Part shown: positions 36,283 to 44,744 of the stretch, piece after piece
Position numbering within the stretch: position 1 is the stretch's first letter
How the letters are laid out: every line of letters starts with the position of its first letter
DNA from: a virus
Virus record (IMG/VR): IMGVR_UViG_3300037882_002357
Location: 1-45,210 of that record
Length of the DNA stretch: 45,210 bases
Reading direction: 5' to 3' (one strand)
The notes under the pieces: generated by a model
Told to the model about the DNA's origin: nothing
Database searches by the model: none
What the model saw: only the letters and a program-made list of their open reading frames with translations
Program-made: the position numbers and the translations under genes

Positions 36283-36561
36283 TTATTTTTTATCCCCTTT
36301 TTTTACTGAGTGATTTTTTACTGATTTGTTTTCTTTGGTTTCTTTAGTATCAGAATCACTTGTAATAATTTCTATTGGTTTGGGTTCTTCTGGAATTGGG
36401 TTATTTTCCGGGCTTGGTTCATCTTTTAAGATTTCCAGTATACCGGATTTTTCCCACTCCAAAATATCTTTGATTGAATCAGACAAAATATGGATACCGG
36501 GCAAGCGTTCACTCCTGCCCCGTCCTATTTTCTGACCAGGTTTAATTAAAACTTTGGTCAT
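36283..36561 (-). CDS. Hypothetical protein with charged tail, 92 aa
   Basis: The first 45 residues look globular (MTKVLIKPGQKIGRGRSERL, then SDSIKDILEWEKSGILEIL). The rest is a Pro/Glu- and Lys-rich disordered tail (PENNPIPEEPKPIEIITSDS, NHSVKKGDKK). It is located directly after the major capsid gene, where phages often encode small head proteins. It is not recognised. Confidence 0.6.
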   Translation of the reverse strand: MTKVLIKPGQKIGRGRSERLPGIHILSDSIKDILEWEKSGILEILKDEPSPENNPIPEEPKPIEIITSDSDTKETKENKSVKNHSVKKGDKK

Positions 36562-36572
36562 AGTTTTACCTC

Positions 36573-37538
36573 TTAATCAACAACAGTTGAAAGGTAATAA
36601 CCAGCCGGTACAGCTACGACTTTAAGATCGTAACTAGCTTCGGTTTTATAGTAATTACCGTTAGCTTCTGGGGTATCTTTGAATACAAACTGTTTGTATA
36701 AAGCTTTTTCGTCACTTACAAATTGCTTAGCAAGTGTTAAAGAAGCGTCAACGGTTGATTGTACATTAGGAATATAACCAATTACCAAACCTTTACCCCA
36801 AATACGAGCGTTAGTTTGGGTGGTTTGGCCTTCATCACTGGTATTTTCTGAAGCAGATCCCACCAAAATATCATCTATTCCCATATCCTCGAACAAAGAT
36901 AACAAGGTTTTCTTATCAAGAACTCTAAGAGCGTCATTTCTGGTTCTAGCGATCAGGTTTGCATTGGAACGCATAGCACTATATACAGCGTGGCCCATAA
37001 TAAGCTTTAGATTGCGGGTAGGGGTATAAAGGGTTACAGAATCTACATAAGATTGAATAATCTCATAAGGATCTGATGCCGGGTTATTAAAACGATCACC
37101 AGCGGCTAAAGCGGCAGTAAAACCACTAAAAGTTGTACCGTTAAACAAAGCGGCAGCGGCTCTCTTTTCTTTTTGAATAAGTACTCTATCCATTACACCT
37201 TGAACAACTTGATTAATAACCATTTGACGGTTACCCTTTGGGGTTAATCTTAATTGTTTTTCGGCCAAAAATTCTTTAAGACCGTAGTCTTTAATATTAA
37301 AAGTACCATCAAGGTTAGCGGTTGAAGTAACTTCTTTAGCAATACCTTTAGGCCCCATTGAATCATCTTCGGCTCGTAAATTATCACGACCAAAAGTGGT
37401 ATATCTTCCGGTATCTTCGGTTACAGGCATTGGTTTAAATACTTTGTCTGCGATCAAGTCGTTACGGTCTAGGGCGTAACGGATAGCAAAACCGGTTAAT
37501 ACGTTATTGGCATTAAGCCCCGAACTGTTAAAACTCAT
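36573..37538 (-). CDS. Major capsid protein, 321 aa
   Basis: Encoded after the decorator and scaffold genes, with the size and layout of HK97-fold capsid proteins: VFKPMPVTEDTGRYTTFGRD near residue 40, DYGLKEFLAEKQLRLTPKGN around 90, then FSGFTAALAAGDRFNNPASD and a C-terminal DTPEANGNYYKTEASYDLKV. AGGAG precedes the ATG. Its first 13 residues (MSFNSSGLNANNV) recur almost unchanged near the C-terminus of the portal protein, suggesting a shared assembly or maturation signal. The assignment is strong by order and moderate by sequence. Confidence 0.85.
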   Translation of the reverse strand: MSFNSSGLNANNVLTGFAIRYALDRNDLIADKVFKPMPVTEDTGRYTTFGRDNLRAEDDSMGPKGIAKEVTSTANLDGTFNIKDYGLKEFLAEKQLRLTPKGNRQMVINQVVQGVMDRVLIQKEKRAAAALFNGTTFSGFTAALAAGDRFNNPASDPYEIIQSYVDSVTLYTPTRNLKLIMGHAVYSAMRSNANLIARTRNDALRVLDKKTLLSLFEDMGIDDILVGSASENTSDEGQTTQTNARIWGKGLVIGYIPNVQSTVDASLTLAKQFVSDEKALYKQFVFKDTPEANGNYYKTEASYDLKVVAVPAGYYLSTVVD

Positions 37539-37592
37539 GTTTTATACTCCTATTTTTTTTGAATTATTTTTTTAAGAATTAAGAATTAAAAC

Positions 37593-37997
37593 CTAGACGT
37601 AGCAAGGTTCAAGATGTAAAGTTACTTCGATAAAGTCGTCTGTATCGCCTGACTCCAAAGCAAAACCAATCAAGGTTTTAGCAGTTCCAGAACTGGCAAG
37701 GGTAGCAGTCGCAATTTTAGTAAAAGTACTAGCATCTAAAACCACAGCATCACCAGCAGTAACAGCGGATGCACACTGTAATTTAACGTTAGAACCCTGA
37801 AAAGCAACATCAACCGCCTGACTAGCAAAAACAGCATCAGAAACAGTTACTCCGATAACTTTATCAGTAGCACCAGTACAAACAATAACGGTTTTATTTT
37901 TTCCGTTAATAGTTCCGAGTTTAACGGGAACCCATGAAGCCAAAGTGCTTGCGGTACTTTCAAAAGACTGTATTAGTAATTGTCCATTAACAGACAT
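37593..37997 (-). CDS. Capsid decoration protein (DUF2190-like), 134 aa
   Basis: The pattern VIGVTVSDAVFASQAVDVAF, then SAVTAGDAVVLDASTFTKIA and KTLIGFALESGDTDDFIEVT is that of the small beta-barrel stabilising proteins (DUF2190 type) encoded just before many capsid genes. GGAGG precedes the ATG. It likely trimerises on the capsid surface. A terminator-like hairpin sits directly upstream. Confidence 0.75.
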   Translation of the reverse strand: MSVNGQLLIQSFESTASTLASWVPVKLGTINGKNKTVIVCTGATDKVIGVTVSDAVFASQAVDVAFQGSNVKLQCASAVTAGDAVVLDASTFTKIATATLASSGTAKTLIGFALESGDTDDFIEVTLHLEPCYV

Positions 37998-38023
37998 AGT
38001 TAATCCTCCTAAAAATTGATAAT

Positions 38024-38055
38024 AAAAATAGCCCGGTAACTTTTGTTACTAGGCT
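38024..38055 (-). terminator. Intrinsic terminator-like hairpin before the decorator gene
   Basis: On the minus strand AGCC-TA-GTAAC (38055-38045), loop AAAA and GTTAC-CG-GGCT (38040-38030) are followed by A and five T. The stem has one 2-base internal mismatch. It lies between the scaffold and decorator genes of the late operon. Confidence 0.7.
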
Positions 38056-38112
38056 TTATTAGGTATGTAGCTTAACTTGGTTCAGTCAAGCTTTGGTTTT
38101 TGTTTTTAATAC

Positions 38113-39507
38113 TTAAGCTATTGACTTTCCGTTTAATACTTCATTCATTACACGCTCGTAATTAGTGAAGCTAGAAATATCAATATTATGTTTTAGAGCA
38201 TAGGTTCTGATCTGGGCTTCCATTTCCATAGATCTTTGGTCATAACCAGCAGCATTACTTATTTTTTCTGGGCTTTCATTTCCGGCTAACTCTTTAGTAG
38301 AATAAGCGGACATGATAGGGGCGATATTATCGGCCAACTCAGAAACTAGATTCTTTAATACTTCACGATTGGAAATTTGTTTCTGTTCACCGTTTACTGA
38401 ATAAGTAACCAAGTTTTCGTTACTTACCATAAGAATTTTTTCAATCATTGACGACTCTAAAGCCGGGGGTAGTTTTGGCCCTTCAGCATCACGAGTATAA
38501 CTATAAACAAACTCACGAGTAGAAAGTAAATCACTCTGAATCTCTGCTTTTCTGGCTAGTTCCTGAAGCTTTTTATTTTGAGCTTCCAGGGCTTCAAGTT
38601 TAGCAGAATAGTTTGCAGTGATTTTTGCTTCCATTTTTTCCAAATCATCTTTATACATTTTAGGATCTCCCATTTGTACTTTAGCCATTTCCTTCATTAT
38701 TTCAGGCTTGGCTTTCATTTGTTCCTCTTTTATGGCTTCGGATACTTCGCCTTCTTTGTCTTCAGGGGCTTTTACTTCGATTTCGATTTCATTACTAGCA
38801 CCCTTTAGCATTTCCATAATCTTTTTTAAAATTTCCTTTGCATCCATTTTCGTCTTAACCTCTTGGTATTCATAAATAAACTCTGTGCCTTCCGGCTCTG
38901 GGATGTTAACCCCGTTACTATTATTAAATTCGTACTTATTCAAAACTGTATACAAGGCTTCTAACTCTGAACCTAACAAAGCTATAGCCTTTAAAACTAG
39001 CGGGTATGTTTTACCGTCTGGTGTCTTTACGTCTTCTAAAATTTCTACAGATAAAGATCTTATCTTACCCTTTTCTATATCTTCTGCCACAGCGTAAGGT
39101 ATAGAAAAATCCGTTATGTTATAAATTCCTTCACGCTTTAAGCTATCCAAATCAACCTCACCTAAAGCATAAGGGTATTTATGTAAAGGGTTATTTTCGT
39201 GATCTTTGGGCTTATCGTGGGTAATTTTCATATAAGGACTAAAACCGGTATCCTTAGCAAACTCACGAGAATAATTAATTAAATTATCCAGATCATCATT
39301 AGTTCGATTAATCCCGTTAAAATTTCCCGATGCAAACACCCGAACATTACGAACCTTAACCGGGCTATCCGGGCTTAACTCGCCATTTTCTTGCCGGGCT
39401 TTGTCTAAAGCAATAGCCACGGCTTGCTTAAGCGGGTATCCATCTTTCTTTAACTGGCTGATATTACCACCAATCGTTTTCTGATTACTTCCAGATTTTA
39501 ACGGCAT
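38113..39507 (-). CDS. Prohead protease/scaffold (Mu gpI-like), 464 aa
   Basis: The chosen start is the ATG at 39507 (MPLKSGSNQKTIGGNISQLK), because GGAG lies 7 bases upstream; the ATG at 39546 is inside a terminator hairpin. Residues 1-40 resemble a small basic motif (YPLKQAVAIALDKARQ). Residues 45-200 fit a Mu I-type protease domain (VRNVRVFASGNFNGINRTND, KITHDKPKDHENNPLHK). Residues 210-330 are acidic coiled coil as in scaffolds. The order MuF - this gene - decorator - capsid supports the role. Confidence 0.75.
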   Translation of the reverse strand: MPLKSGSNQKTIGGNISQLKKDGYPLKQAVAIALDKARQENGELSPDSPVKVRNVRVFASGNFNGINRTNDDLDNLINYSREFAKDTGFSPYMKITHDKPKDHENNPLHKYPYALGEVDLDSLKREGIYNITDFSIPYAVAEDIEKGKIRSLSVEILEDVKTPDGKTYPLVLKAIALLGSELEALYTVLNKYEFNNSNGVNIPEPEGTEFIYEYQEVKTKMDAKEILKKIMEMLKGASNEIEIEVKAPEDKEGEVSEAIKEEQMKAKPEIMKEMAKVQMGDPKMYKDDLEKMEAKITANYSAKLEALEAQNKKLQELARKAEIQSDLLSTREFVYSYTRDAEGPKLPPALESSMIEKILMVSNENLVTYSVNGEQKQISNREVLKNLVSELADNIAPIMSAYSTKELAGNESPEKISNAAGYDQRSMEMEAQIRTYALKHNIDISSFTNYERVMNEVLNGKSIA

Positions 39508-39518
39508 AAAAAAACTCC

Positions 39519-39544
39519 AAAAAAAAGCCGGGTTTAAAACCGGC
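39519..39544 (-). terminator. Intrinsic terminator-like hairpin before the protease/scaffold gene
   Basis: On the minus strand GCCGG (39544-39540), loop TTTTAAAC and CCGGC (39531-39527) are followed by eight T (39526-39519) and immediately by the GGAG of the scaffold gene. An inner AAA/TTT pairing can extend the stem. Confidence 0.8.
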
Positions 39545-39575
39545 ATATGATTATAGTAAACAATACAAGTAAATT

Positions 39576-40571
39576 TTATTTATACTTACCAAAACCAGCC
39601 ATAGGAGCGGGTAAGGCTTTTTCCTGTTCTTCTGTCAACGGATTAAACTCTTCATAAATAGTTATCGGGCTTAAAATGCTCCGACATCTATAATGTAAAG
39701 GCGGGGTATTGTATGCCCTTAAAGCTGGATCAGTAAGTCTAAACTCTAACTTATGCCTAGGTAAACAGATATGCTTAGTAGTCCGATTATCCAGAACCGC
39801 TAAAAATTGCACGCCTTGAACAATACTAGACTTATCAAACATATCTAGCCGCCTTTGGTTAGCGATCCTAGTTCCCTCTGTCCGTAAAATATTATCTATC
39901 CTGGCATTACTAAAAGCCTGGCTTGATTCGATAATCTTTTTCTTAGCTTCCCGAAGTGTTAACTCTGGGTTTTCCTGTAAAGCCTGAAACAAATCATTTT
40001 TCACTTTGGCTTGGAGATCAGAAAGTTCTTTACCGCTTAATTGCTTGATGTAGCTTTTGTCTGTGTTGGTTATATCAGGGGCGGATAGTTTACCAATCTT
40101 TTCTTTATCTTTTTTAGCCTGTTCCTTGGTGATAATGTTAGGTAACTTTTTCTCTTTCTTAGCCTTCTTATACTCTTCATAAGTAGGAAGTTTTTTTACA
40201 ATCTCCTGAGCCTGTTTCTTTTGCTCATCGGTATAACTTGCCGGGATTGGTAAGCGTCTCTTGTTAGCTTTAATTTCTTCCCACGTTGGCAGTTTTTCAA
40301 TTACCTGTTTTAGTTCTTCCCTGGTGGCCGGTATAGTTTTCTTAGCAGTATCTTTATAATAATCTGCCATTATCTGATTTAGTTCATCTTGTTTTTTTAC
40401 CGGAATGGTAAACCGTCCAGTTTTAATCAATGATAAAGCTTGACCAGAAATAAGAACCGCTACCGATTTAAAGAATGCTTTTAACTTACTGATAAATTTA
40501 AACTCTACTTTTTGCTGTAAAAGTTTATCCAGTTTTTTTATAAAGTCTTCTCGGTCTTGGTCACTACTCAT
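39576..40571 (-). CDS. Mu F-like minor head protein, 331 aa
   Basis: The C-terminal third has the Mu F / SPP1 gp7 signature: RIDNILRTEGTRIANQRRLD, then VLDNRTTKHICLPRHKLEF and YNTPPLHYRCRSILSPIT. The N-terminal two thirds are Lys/Glu-rich helices with a repeated segment (EELKQVIEKLPTWEEIKANK and AQEIVKKLPTYEEYKKAKKE). Such proteins bind the portal and may be ejected with DNA. The start overlaps the portal gene by 8 bases. Confidence 0.85.
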   Translation of the reverse strand: MSSDQDREDFIKKLDKLLQQKVEFKFISKLKAFFKSVAVLISGQALSLIKTGRFTIPVKKQDELNQIMADYYKDTAKKTIPATREELKQVIEKLPTWEEIKANKRRLPIPASYTDEQKKQAQEIVKKLPTYEEYKKAKKEKKLPNIITKEQAKKDKEKIGKLSAPDITNTDKSYIKQLSGKELSDLQAKVKNDLFQALQENPELTLREAKKKIIESSQAFSNARIDNILRTEGTRIANQRRLDMFDKSSIVQGVQFLAVLDNRTTKHICLPRHKLEFRLTDPALRAYNTPPLHYRCRSILSPITIYEEFNPLTEEQEKALPAPMAGFGKYK

Positions 40572-42051
40572 AAACAGGTTTTAAATCAAAATTATAATCG
40601 ACAACTTTTGAACTATCATCAATTATAAACGATTCTGGTAAAACTTTACTAGTGGTATTTATAACATTATTAGCATTAAGGCCACCACTATTAAAACTCA
40701 TTAAGGCTTGACCGTCCATGTCAATTACATCTTGCGGATGGTCTTCTTCCTGATAACCGTCAATAGACCGTACAAACTTGCGATCCGCTTCGTTAAACTC
40801 GGATATAAAACCAGTACCATGAAGCTTAACCGCTCTATCAACTAAGGCGTTTTTGTCTTCTACAGTGGCGGGATTAAATACTATTTCGGGGTAAAGTTCC
40901 AAAGGATACTCACTGACAGGGAAATTAAGCGGGGTTAGCCGTCTTATAAGCATTTCTTTTATAATGTCTTCTGATAAAGTTTTTAAGTATTGCTCACTGA
41001 TTAACGCAGATGTAGCTTCAACCTGTTTAGCGGCATAAGAACCACCGTTCTGATTTTCCGAAGTCATAGCCGAAGTTAAATTAATAGTTTTCGCTATCTC
41101 GGAATTTAAGAAATTAATCCAGGCTATTGAAGGGTCATTACTTCCATTAGCACCGCCTAGCAAGTGAGCTTTAAGCGGATTGGGTAAAGTACCAGCAGAT
41201 GTATTTTGGATCTCATTAGCGAAAGTTTGGGCCGCTTCAATTTGTGCTGAATCTGGGTTAGGTGGTAACTCAATATAAACTGAAGGGTTAGCCCACTTCA
41301 TTTGACCAGTTAAGCCATTCTTTAAGCATTGCTTTTTAGCCCAGCATAAATAATATAAAGTCTCACCAAGCCCAAAACCATAAGGGTTATTATATTTCGG
41401 CTTCCAGGTCATATACATAAACTTATCTTTGGGTAACGGGTTGTTAGGATCGTAAAGATTAGTAATAGAAAGGATATTCCCAAACCCGTCTAAATCGAAC
41501 TGAAAAACCCCAGTATTTTTATTCTTAATATCTTTTACAGAAAGTACTTTTTGACCTTCAAATAAACAATACTTGTAATTAATCTCTGATATAGAATAGC
41601 CGTAAATAACCGAACTGTATAACTGGTAAAGCACATCTTGAATAGTTCCGGTCATGTCATTAAAAACAAATTCCCAGAATTTACAAAGTTTTTCCGCCCT
41701 GGGATCTTCGCTAGCACATTTAACAGTTAATCCTAGTTGTAAAACCGATAACTTTAACCGCTCCAAACAAGCTATAACCTGAGCATCTTTTTCTACAAAA
41801 TCTTGGAAGGTCTGAAAGCCTTTAGAATTAAGAACCGAACCTCTATTATAAAAGAAGTCGCCTCCATTATCCAAAACTTGACTGATGTAATTACCGTAGT
41901 TATCAAGCCCTATCTCAATAGTAGGGTTATCCTGTACTACTTCCTCATTATGCTTTAATTGTTCTGGATTATACAACCCTGAACCAATTACCCCGCCAAA
42001 AGTACCCATTTGGGTAATTTCGGAATTAAATATACTAGAATAACCAAGCAT
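40564..42051 (-). CDS. Portal protein (DUF935, Mu gp29-like), 495 aa
   Basis: The sequence QVIACLERLKLSVLQLGLTV with YQLYSSVIYGYSISEINYK, and KFMYMTWKPKYNNPYGFGLG with LYYLCWAKKQ, follow the DUF935 portal family; length is typical. Near its C-terminus, MSFNSGGLNANNV (40701-40663) copies the capsid N-terminus. A 165-bp gap separates it from the terminase; I see only an AACCCTT/AAAGGGTT inverted repeat there (about 42140-42160) and no gene. It overlaps MuF by 8 bases. Confidence 0.85.
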   Translation of the reverse strand: MLGYSSIFNSEITQMGTFGGVIGSGLYNPEQLKHNEEVVQDNPTIEIGLDNYGNYISQVLDNGGDFFYNRGSVLNSKGFQTFQDFVEKDAQVIACLERLKLSVLQLGLTVKCASEDPRAEKLCKFWEFVFNDMTGTIQDVLYQLYSSVIYGYSISEINYKYCLFEGQKVLSVKDIKNKNTGVFQFDLDGFGNILSITNLYDPNNPLPKDKFMYMTWKPKYNNPYGFGLGETLYYLCWAKKQCLKNGLTGQMKWANPSVYIELPPNPDSAQIEAAQTFANEIQNTSAGTLPNPLKAHLLGGANGSNDPSIAWINFLNSEIAKTINLTSAMTSENQNGGSYAAKQVEATSALISEQYLKTLSEDIIKEMLIRRLTPLNFPVSEYPLELYPEIVFNPATVEDKNALVDRAVKLHGTGFISEFNEADRKFVRSIDGYQEEDHPQDVIDMDGQALMSFNSGGLNANNVINTTSKVLPESFIIDDSSKVVDYNFDLKPVYE

Positions 42052-42216
42052 TATTTATTTTCTCGCTTTTCGCTTTTTTATAAAACATTTTGTTTCTGAT
42101 AGAACCGCTAGACCAATCTAAACCAAACCCTTTAACGATAAGGGTTTTAATTTTTAGTAGGTTGGCTTGCTTTGCTCTATTGTTTTAGAGATTTATTAAC
42201 TATCGACCGATTAAAT

Positions 42217-43635
42217 TTATAAACCTAATTCTCTGGAAATATCATTAGAATTTAATCTTTTACTTAACCCAAAACCAGCACCAAGATCCAACCCTTCCCG
42301 CTTATTAAAAGTGGTAATAGCTTTAGGGTCAGGATTACCGGGTAATAATTCAAAAACCATTTGCATTAATAAAGCGTCTGAAAAGTCAGGTGATCGACCT
42401 ATTAACTCTTTCACTTTATCCTTAGATATAATCTGCTTTTTACCTTCTTTATCCATGTTAGCCTGTTTTAATTGCTCTAACTCTTCGATTATAAGATCTT
42501 GCGTTGATTCATCTTGGCAATTAATAAATAAATTACTTTCCTGAATTTTTTCAGAAAGTTTAAAACCACACTGACTTTTTAAGTTATTGTAATTTTCATT
42601 ATTCAAGGCAGAACTATTATTAATAAAAGCTTTGCAGTTTGGTATCTGGTCTACAACACCGCCTCCAATCCCATCGTCGTCTATTACTATCCGGTGATTA
42701 GGTACTTTATATTCCTTGGCTAATGCTTTAATTAAATCAGCGGTTTCTACAGTACTTTGTTTACTTCTAATTACTACCTTAACCACCCGTAAACCAGACC
42801 AGACCAGAATAACAATTCTATCCGAGCCATAGCGGGCCACATCAGCGGAAATGTAATTTAAACCCGGTTCGACAAAGTTATTGGTAAAAATTGCGAGAAT
42901 ATTTTCATAACTTACCAGTGATGCGGGATCGTCATCATACTCCCAATTACCCTTAAGTAGTCTTTCCTTCTCATTAGTAGAAAGTATCCGGTATAAGTTC
43001 TCAATATACCCGGGGGGCAACATCTTATTGTCTTCTGGTAAAGCTTGTATAAACTCTTGCCAGTCTTCCAAAATACCATCCCTAAAAGCCTGATAGATTT
43101 TATACAGGTAGTTTTTGGAAGGGTTACAGGTTTCAAGTAATTTTCCTGTTATTCCGTAAACATCATTTTTCCATCGGCCAATAGTAGCGGCTAAGTTATT
43201 CCTAGCTTCGGTCTCAAACTCCCCGGCTTCCTCAATCCAGCCTTGCGTCATTTGCATTGAGCCAAACCGGTAAAAATGAGGATCGGACGGTAGATACTTT
43301 GCATCAATCAGGAAAATTTTAGAGCCGTTATAAAACTCGAAATAATTATCCTGACCGTTAAACTTATAATATTCTGGAGTAATCCCCCAATGTTGAAAAA
43401 CCTCGTACATTGACGGGGTAGTATATTTCCTTAAATCGTTTAGTTTTTTTCTAGCTATAAAGTAATGGGTCTCTGGATAAATTAAAGCACTAGAACCCAT
43501 AACAGAGCATCCAAGATAAGACTTACCCGCACCTTTAGAACCACCGTAAATCAAGCTTTTTACTTTGGGGTTATTCCAGGCAAGCCACGCCTGTTTTTGC
43601 TTCTCGTTACCATTACTATTAAACTGTAGCTTCAT
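42217..43635 (-). CDS. terL: Terminase large subunit, 472 aa
   Basis: Residues 25-45 hold the Walker A motif in LIYGGSKGAGKSYLGCSV, and QGWIEEAGEFE is the Walker B/acid region. The C-terminal nuclease begins at YISADVARYGSDRIVILVWS, with the second acid in RIVIDDDGIGGGVVDQI and a third in RSPDFSDALLMQM. It cuts concatemeric DNA and pumps it into the prohead. The small subunit lies 50 bp upstream. The motif set is complete and the length is normal. Confidence 0.95.
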   Translation of the reverse strand: MKLQFNSNGNEKQKQAWLAWNNPKVKSLIYGGSKGAGKSYLGCSVMGSSALIYPETHYFIARKKLNDLRKYTTPSMYEVFQHWGITPEYYKFNGQDNYFEFYNGSKIFLIDAKYLPSDPHFYRFGSMQMTQGWIEEAGEFETEARNNLAATIGRWKNDVYGITGKLLETCNPSKNYLYKIYQAFRDGILEDWQEFIQALPEDNKMLPPGYIENLYRILSTNEKERLLKGNWEYDDDPASLVSYENILAIFTNNFVEPGLNYISADVARYGSDRIVILVWSGLRVVKVVIRSKQSTVETADLIKALAKEYKVPNHRIVIDDDGIGGGVVDQIPNCKAFINNSSALNNENYNNLKSQCGFKLSEKIQESNLFINCQDESTQDLIIEELEQLKQANMDKEGKKQIISKDKVKELIGRSPDFSDALLMQMVFELLPGNPDPKAITTFNKREGLDLGAGFGLSKRLNSNDISRELGL

Positions 43636-43685
43636 TTGTCACCAGACAGGTTTAACCATTTACTTAGAGTTAAATTATAAACGGT

Positions 43686-44144
43686 TTACTTAATTTCAAT
43701 TCCGGTTATTTGTTGAATACCAATCTTCCCAGAATGTTCGGTTTCTACTTTTTCAACCCCATAACCCCGGCCCCGGCCTTGATACTTTAGATAAAAAATA
43801 AGACTTGATGTATCACCGCTCTGGATATTCTGGTGTAATTTGCTTTCTGCAAAATCCACCGCAATGTCTTTAATACTCTCTACGGCTTTCTTATACTCTG
43901 GATCATCTCTTAACCAGTCATAATGTAAAGTTCTTTCTATACCGGTTATCTTAGATGCAGATGTTACTATACCAAGGCTTTTGGTTAGTGCCTCAATGAA
44001 AGCCTTTTTTTTAATGTGGGTTTTTGTGGTGGAACTAGTACTTTTAGGTTTTGTAGTTTTATTAGCACTAGACTTACTTTTACTCTTAGGCTTTCCCGGT
44101 TTTTTGTCCTTCGGGTTTGGCTGGTATCCAAGTTTTTCAGGCAT
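43686..44144 (-). CDS. terS: Terminase small subunit, 152 aa
   Basis: After a disordered Lys/Ser/Thr-rich first 45 residues, AFIEALTKSLGIVTSASKIT and YDWLRDDPEYKKAVESIKDI match the helix-turn-helix of phBC6A51-type small terminases; FAESKLHQNIQSGDTSSLIF and YLKYQGRGRGYG are also characteristic. It binds the packaging start site and recruits the large subunit. It begins one base after the upstream stop. The basic N-terminal extension may add non-specific DNA binding. Confidence 0.85.
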   Translation of the reverse strand: MPEKLGYQPNPKDKKPGKPKSKSKSSANKTTKPKSTSSTTKTHIKKKAFIEALTKSLGIVTSASKITGIERTLHYDWLRDDPEYKKAVESIKDIAVDFAESKLHQNIQSGDTSSLIFYLKYQGRGRGYGVEKVETEHSGKIGIQQITGIEIK

Positions 44145-44145
44145 A

Positions 44146-44742
44146 TTAGATTAACTTTAAATCCTTAACATCTTTTACGAAAGAGTCAAAATTAGAATAT
44201 TCTTTACTCCAATTAGCCCCGTTAGCCCCTTGGTTAAACTTATAACCTGAATCTTTTAACTTGTCTTTTACATCAAAAGAACCTTTACCAACCCTAACAT
44301 TAACTTTTCCGCTATCATAACGATTAATGTTTGAATCATTATCAAACTTAGCTTTAACCCTTTGATTTAAAACAGATGAAACTTTACCTTCAAAATCGTT
44401 CCTAATAAAATCTTTTTCAGCTTGGTTTTTAGTAGTATTATTAATTAATTTATCTAAAGACTCTCTATTTTCTAATAACCGATCAACCCTCTTAGATGCG
44501 TTTCTAAATGTATCTGTAAACCTATTAGGTAAGCCATCAATTAAATCTTCATTTAAACCCCTATAATCATCGTAAAACTGTTTTTCTTTTTGAGCAACGT
44601 CATTAACTTGTGTTTTTGCAACTTCAGGAGTTAACCCCGAAGTAGAATCTCTACCCTGTGTATTTTCTCCAGTATCAGCAGAACCACCACCGCCAGAACC
44701 AGCGGCTTTAGCTTTAACACTCTTACCACCACGACCACCCAT
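44146..44742 (-). CDS. Hypothetical protein, Gly-rich start (MGGRGGKS), 198 aa
   Basis: It opens MGGRGGKSVKAKAAGSGGGG, a start common to several phage proteins encoded near the terminase. The middle is helical and charged (FTDTFRNASKRVDRLLENRE), and the end, FDVKDKLKDSGYKFNQGANG with ANWSKEYSNFDSF, looks like a small alpha/beta module. Possible roles are DNA packaging accessory or virion-associated protein. It lies between the ParB/DUF4417 gene and the small terminase with 1-2 base gaps. Confidence 0.7.
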   Translation of the reverse strand: MGGRGGKSVKAKAAGSGGGGSADTGENTQGRDSTSGLTPEVAKTQVNDVAQKEKQFYDDYRGLNEDLIDGLPNRFTDTFRNASKRVDRLLENRESLDKLINNTTKNQAEKDFIRNDFEGKVSSVLNQRVKAKFDNDSNINRYDSGKVNVRVGKGSFDVKDKLKDSGYKFNQGANGANWSKEYSNFDSFVKDVKDLKLI

Positions 44743-44744
44743 AA

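Noticed and set aside
42052-42216. tRNA-like or coding content between portal and terminase genes
   Set aside because: The stretch has a TCTAGCGGTTCTATCAGA-like string on the minus strand and an AACCCTT inverted repeat, but no cloverleaf and no frame with a plausible start could be drawn.
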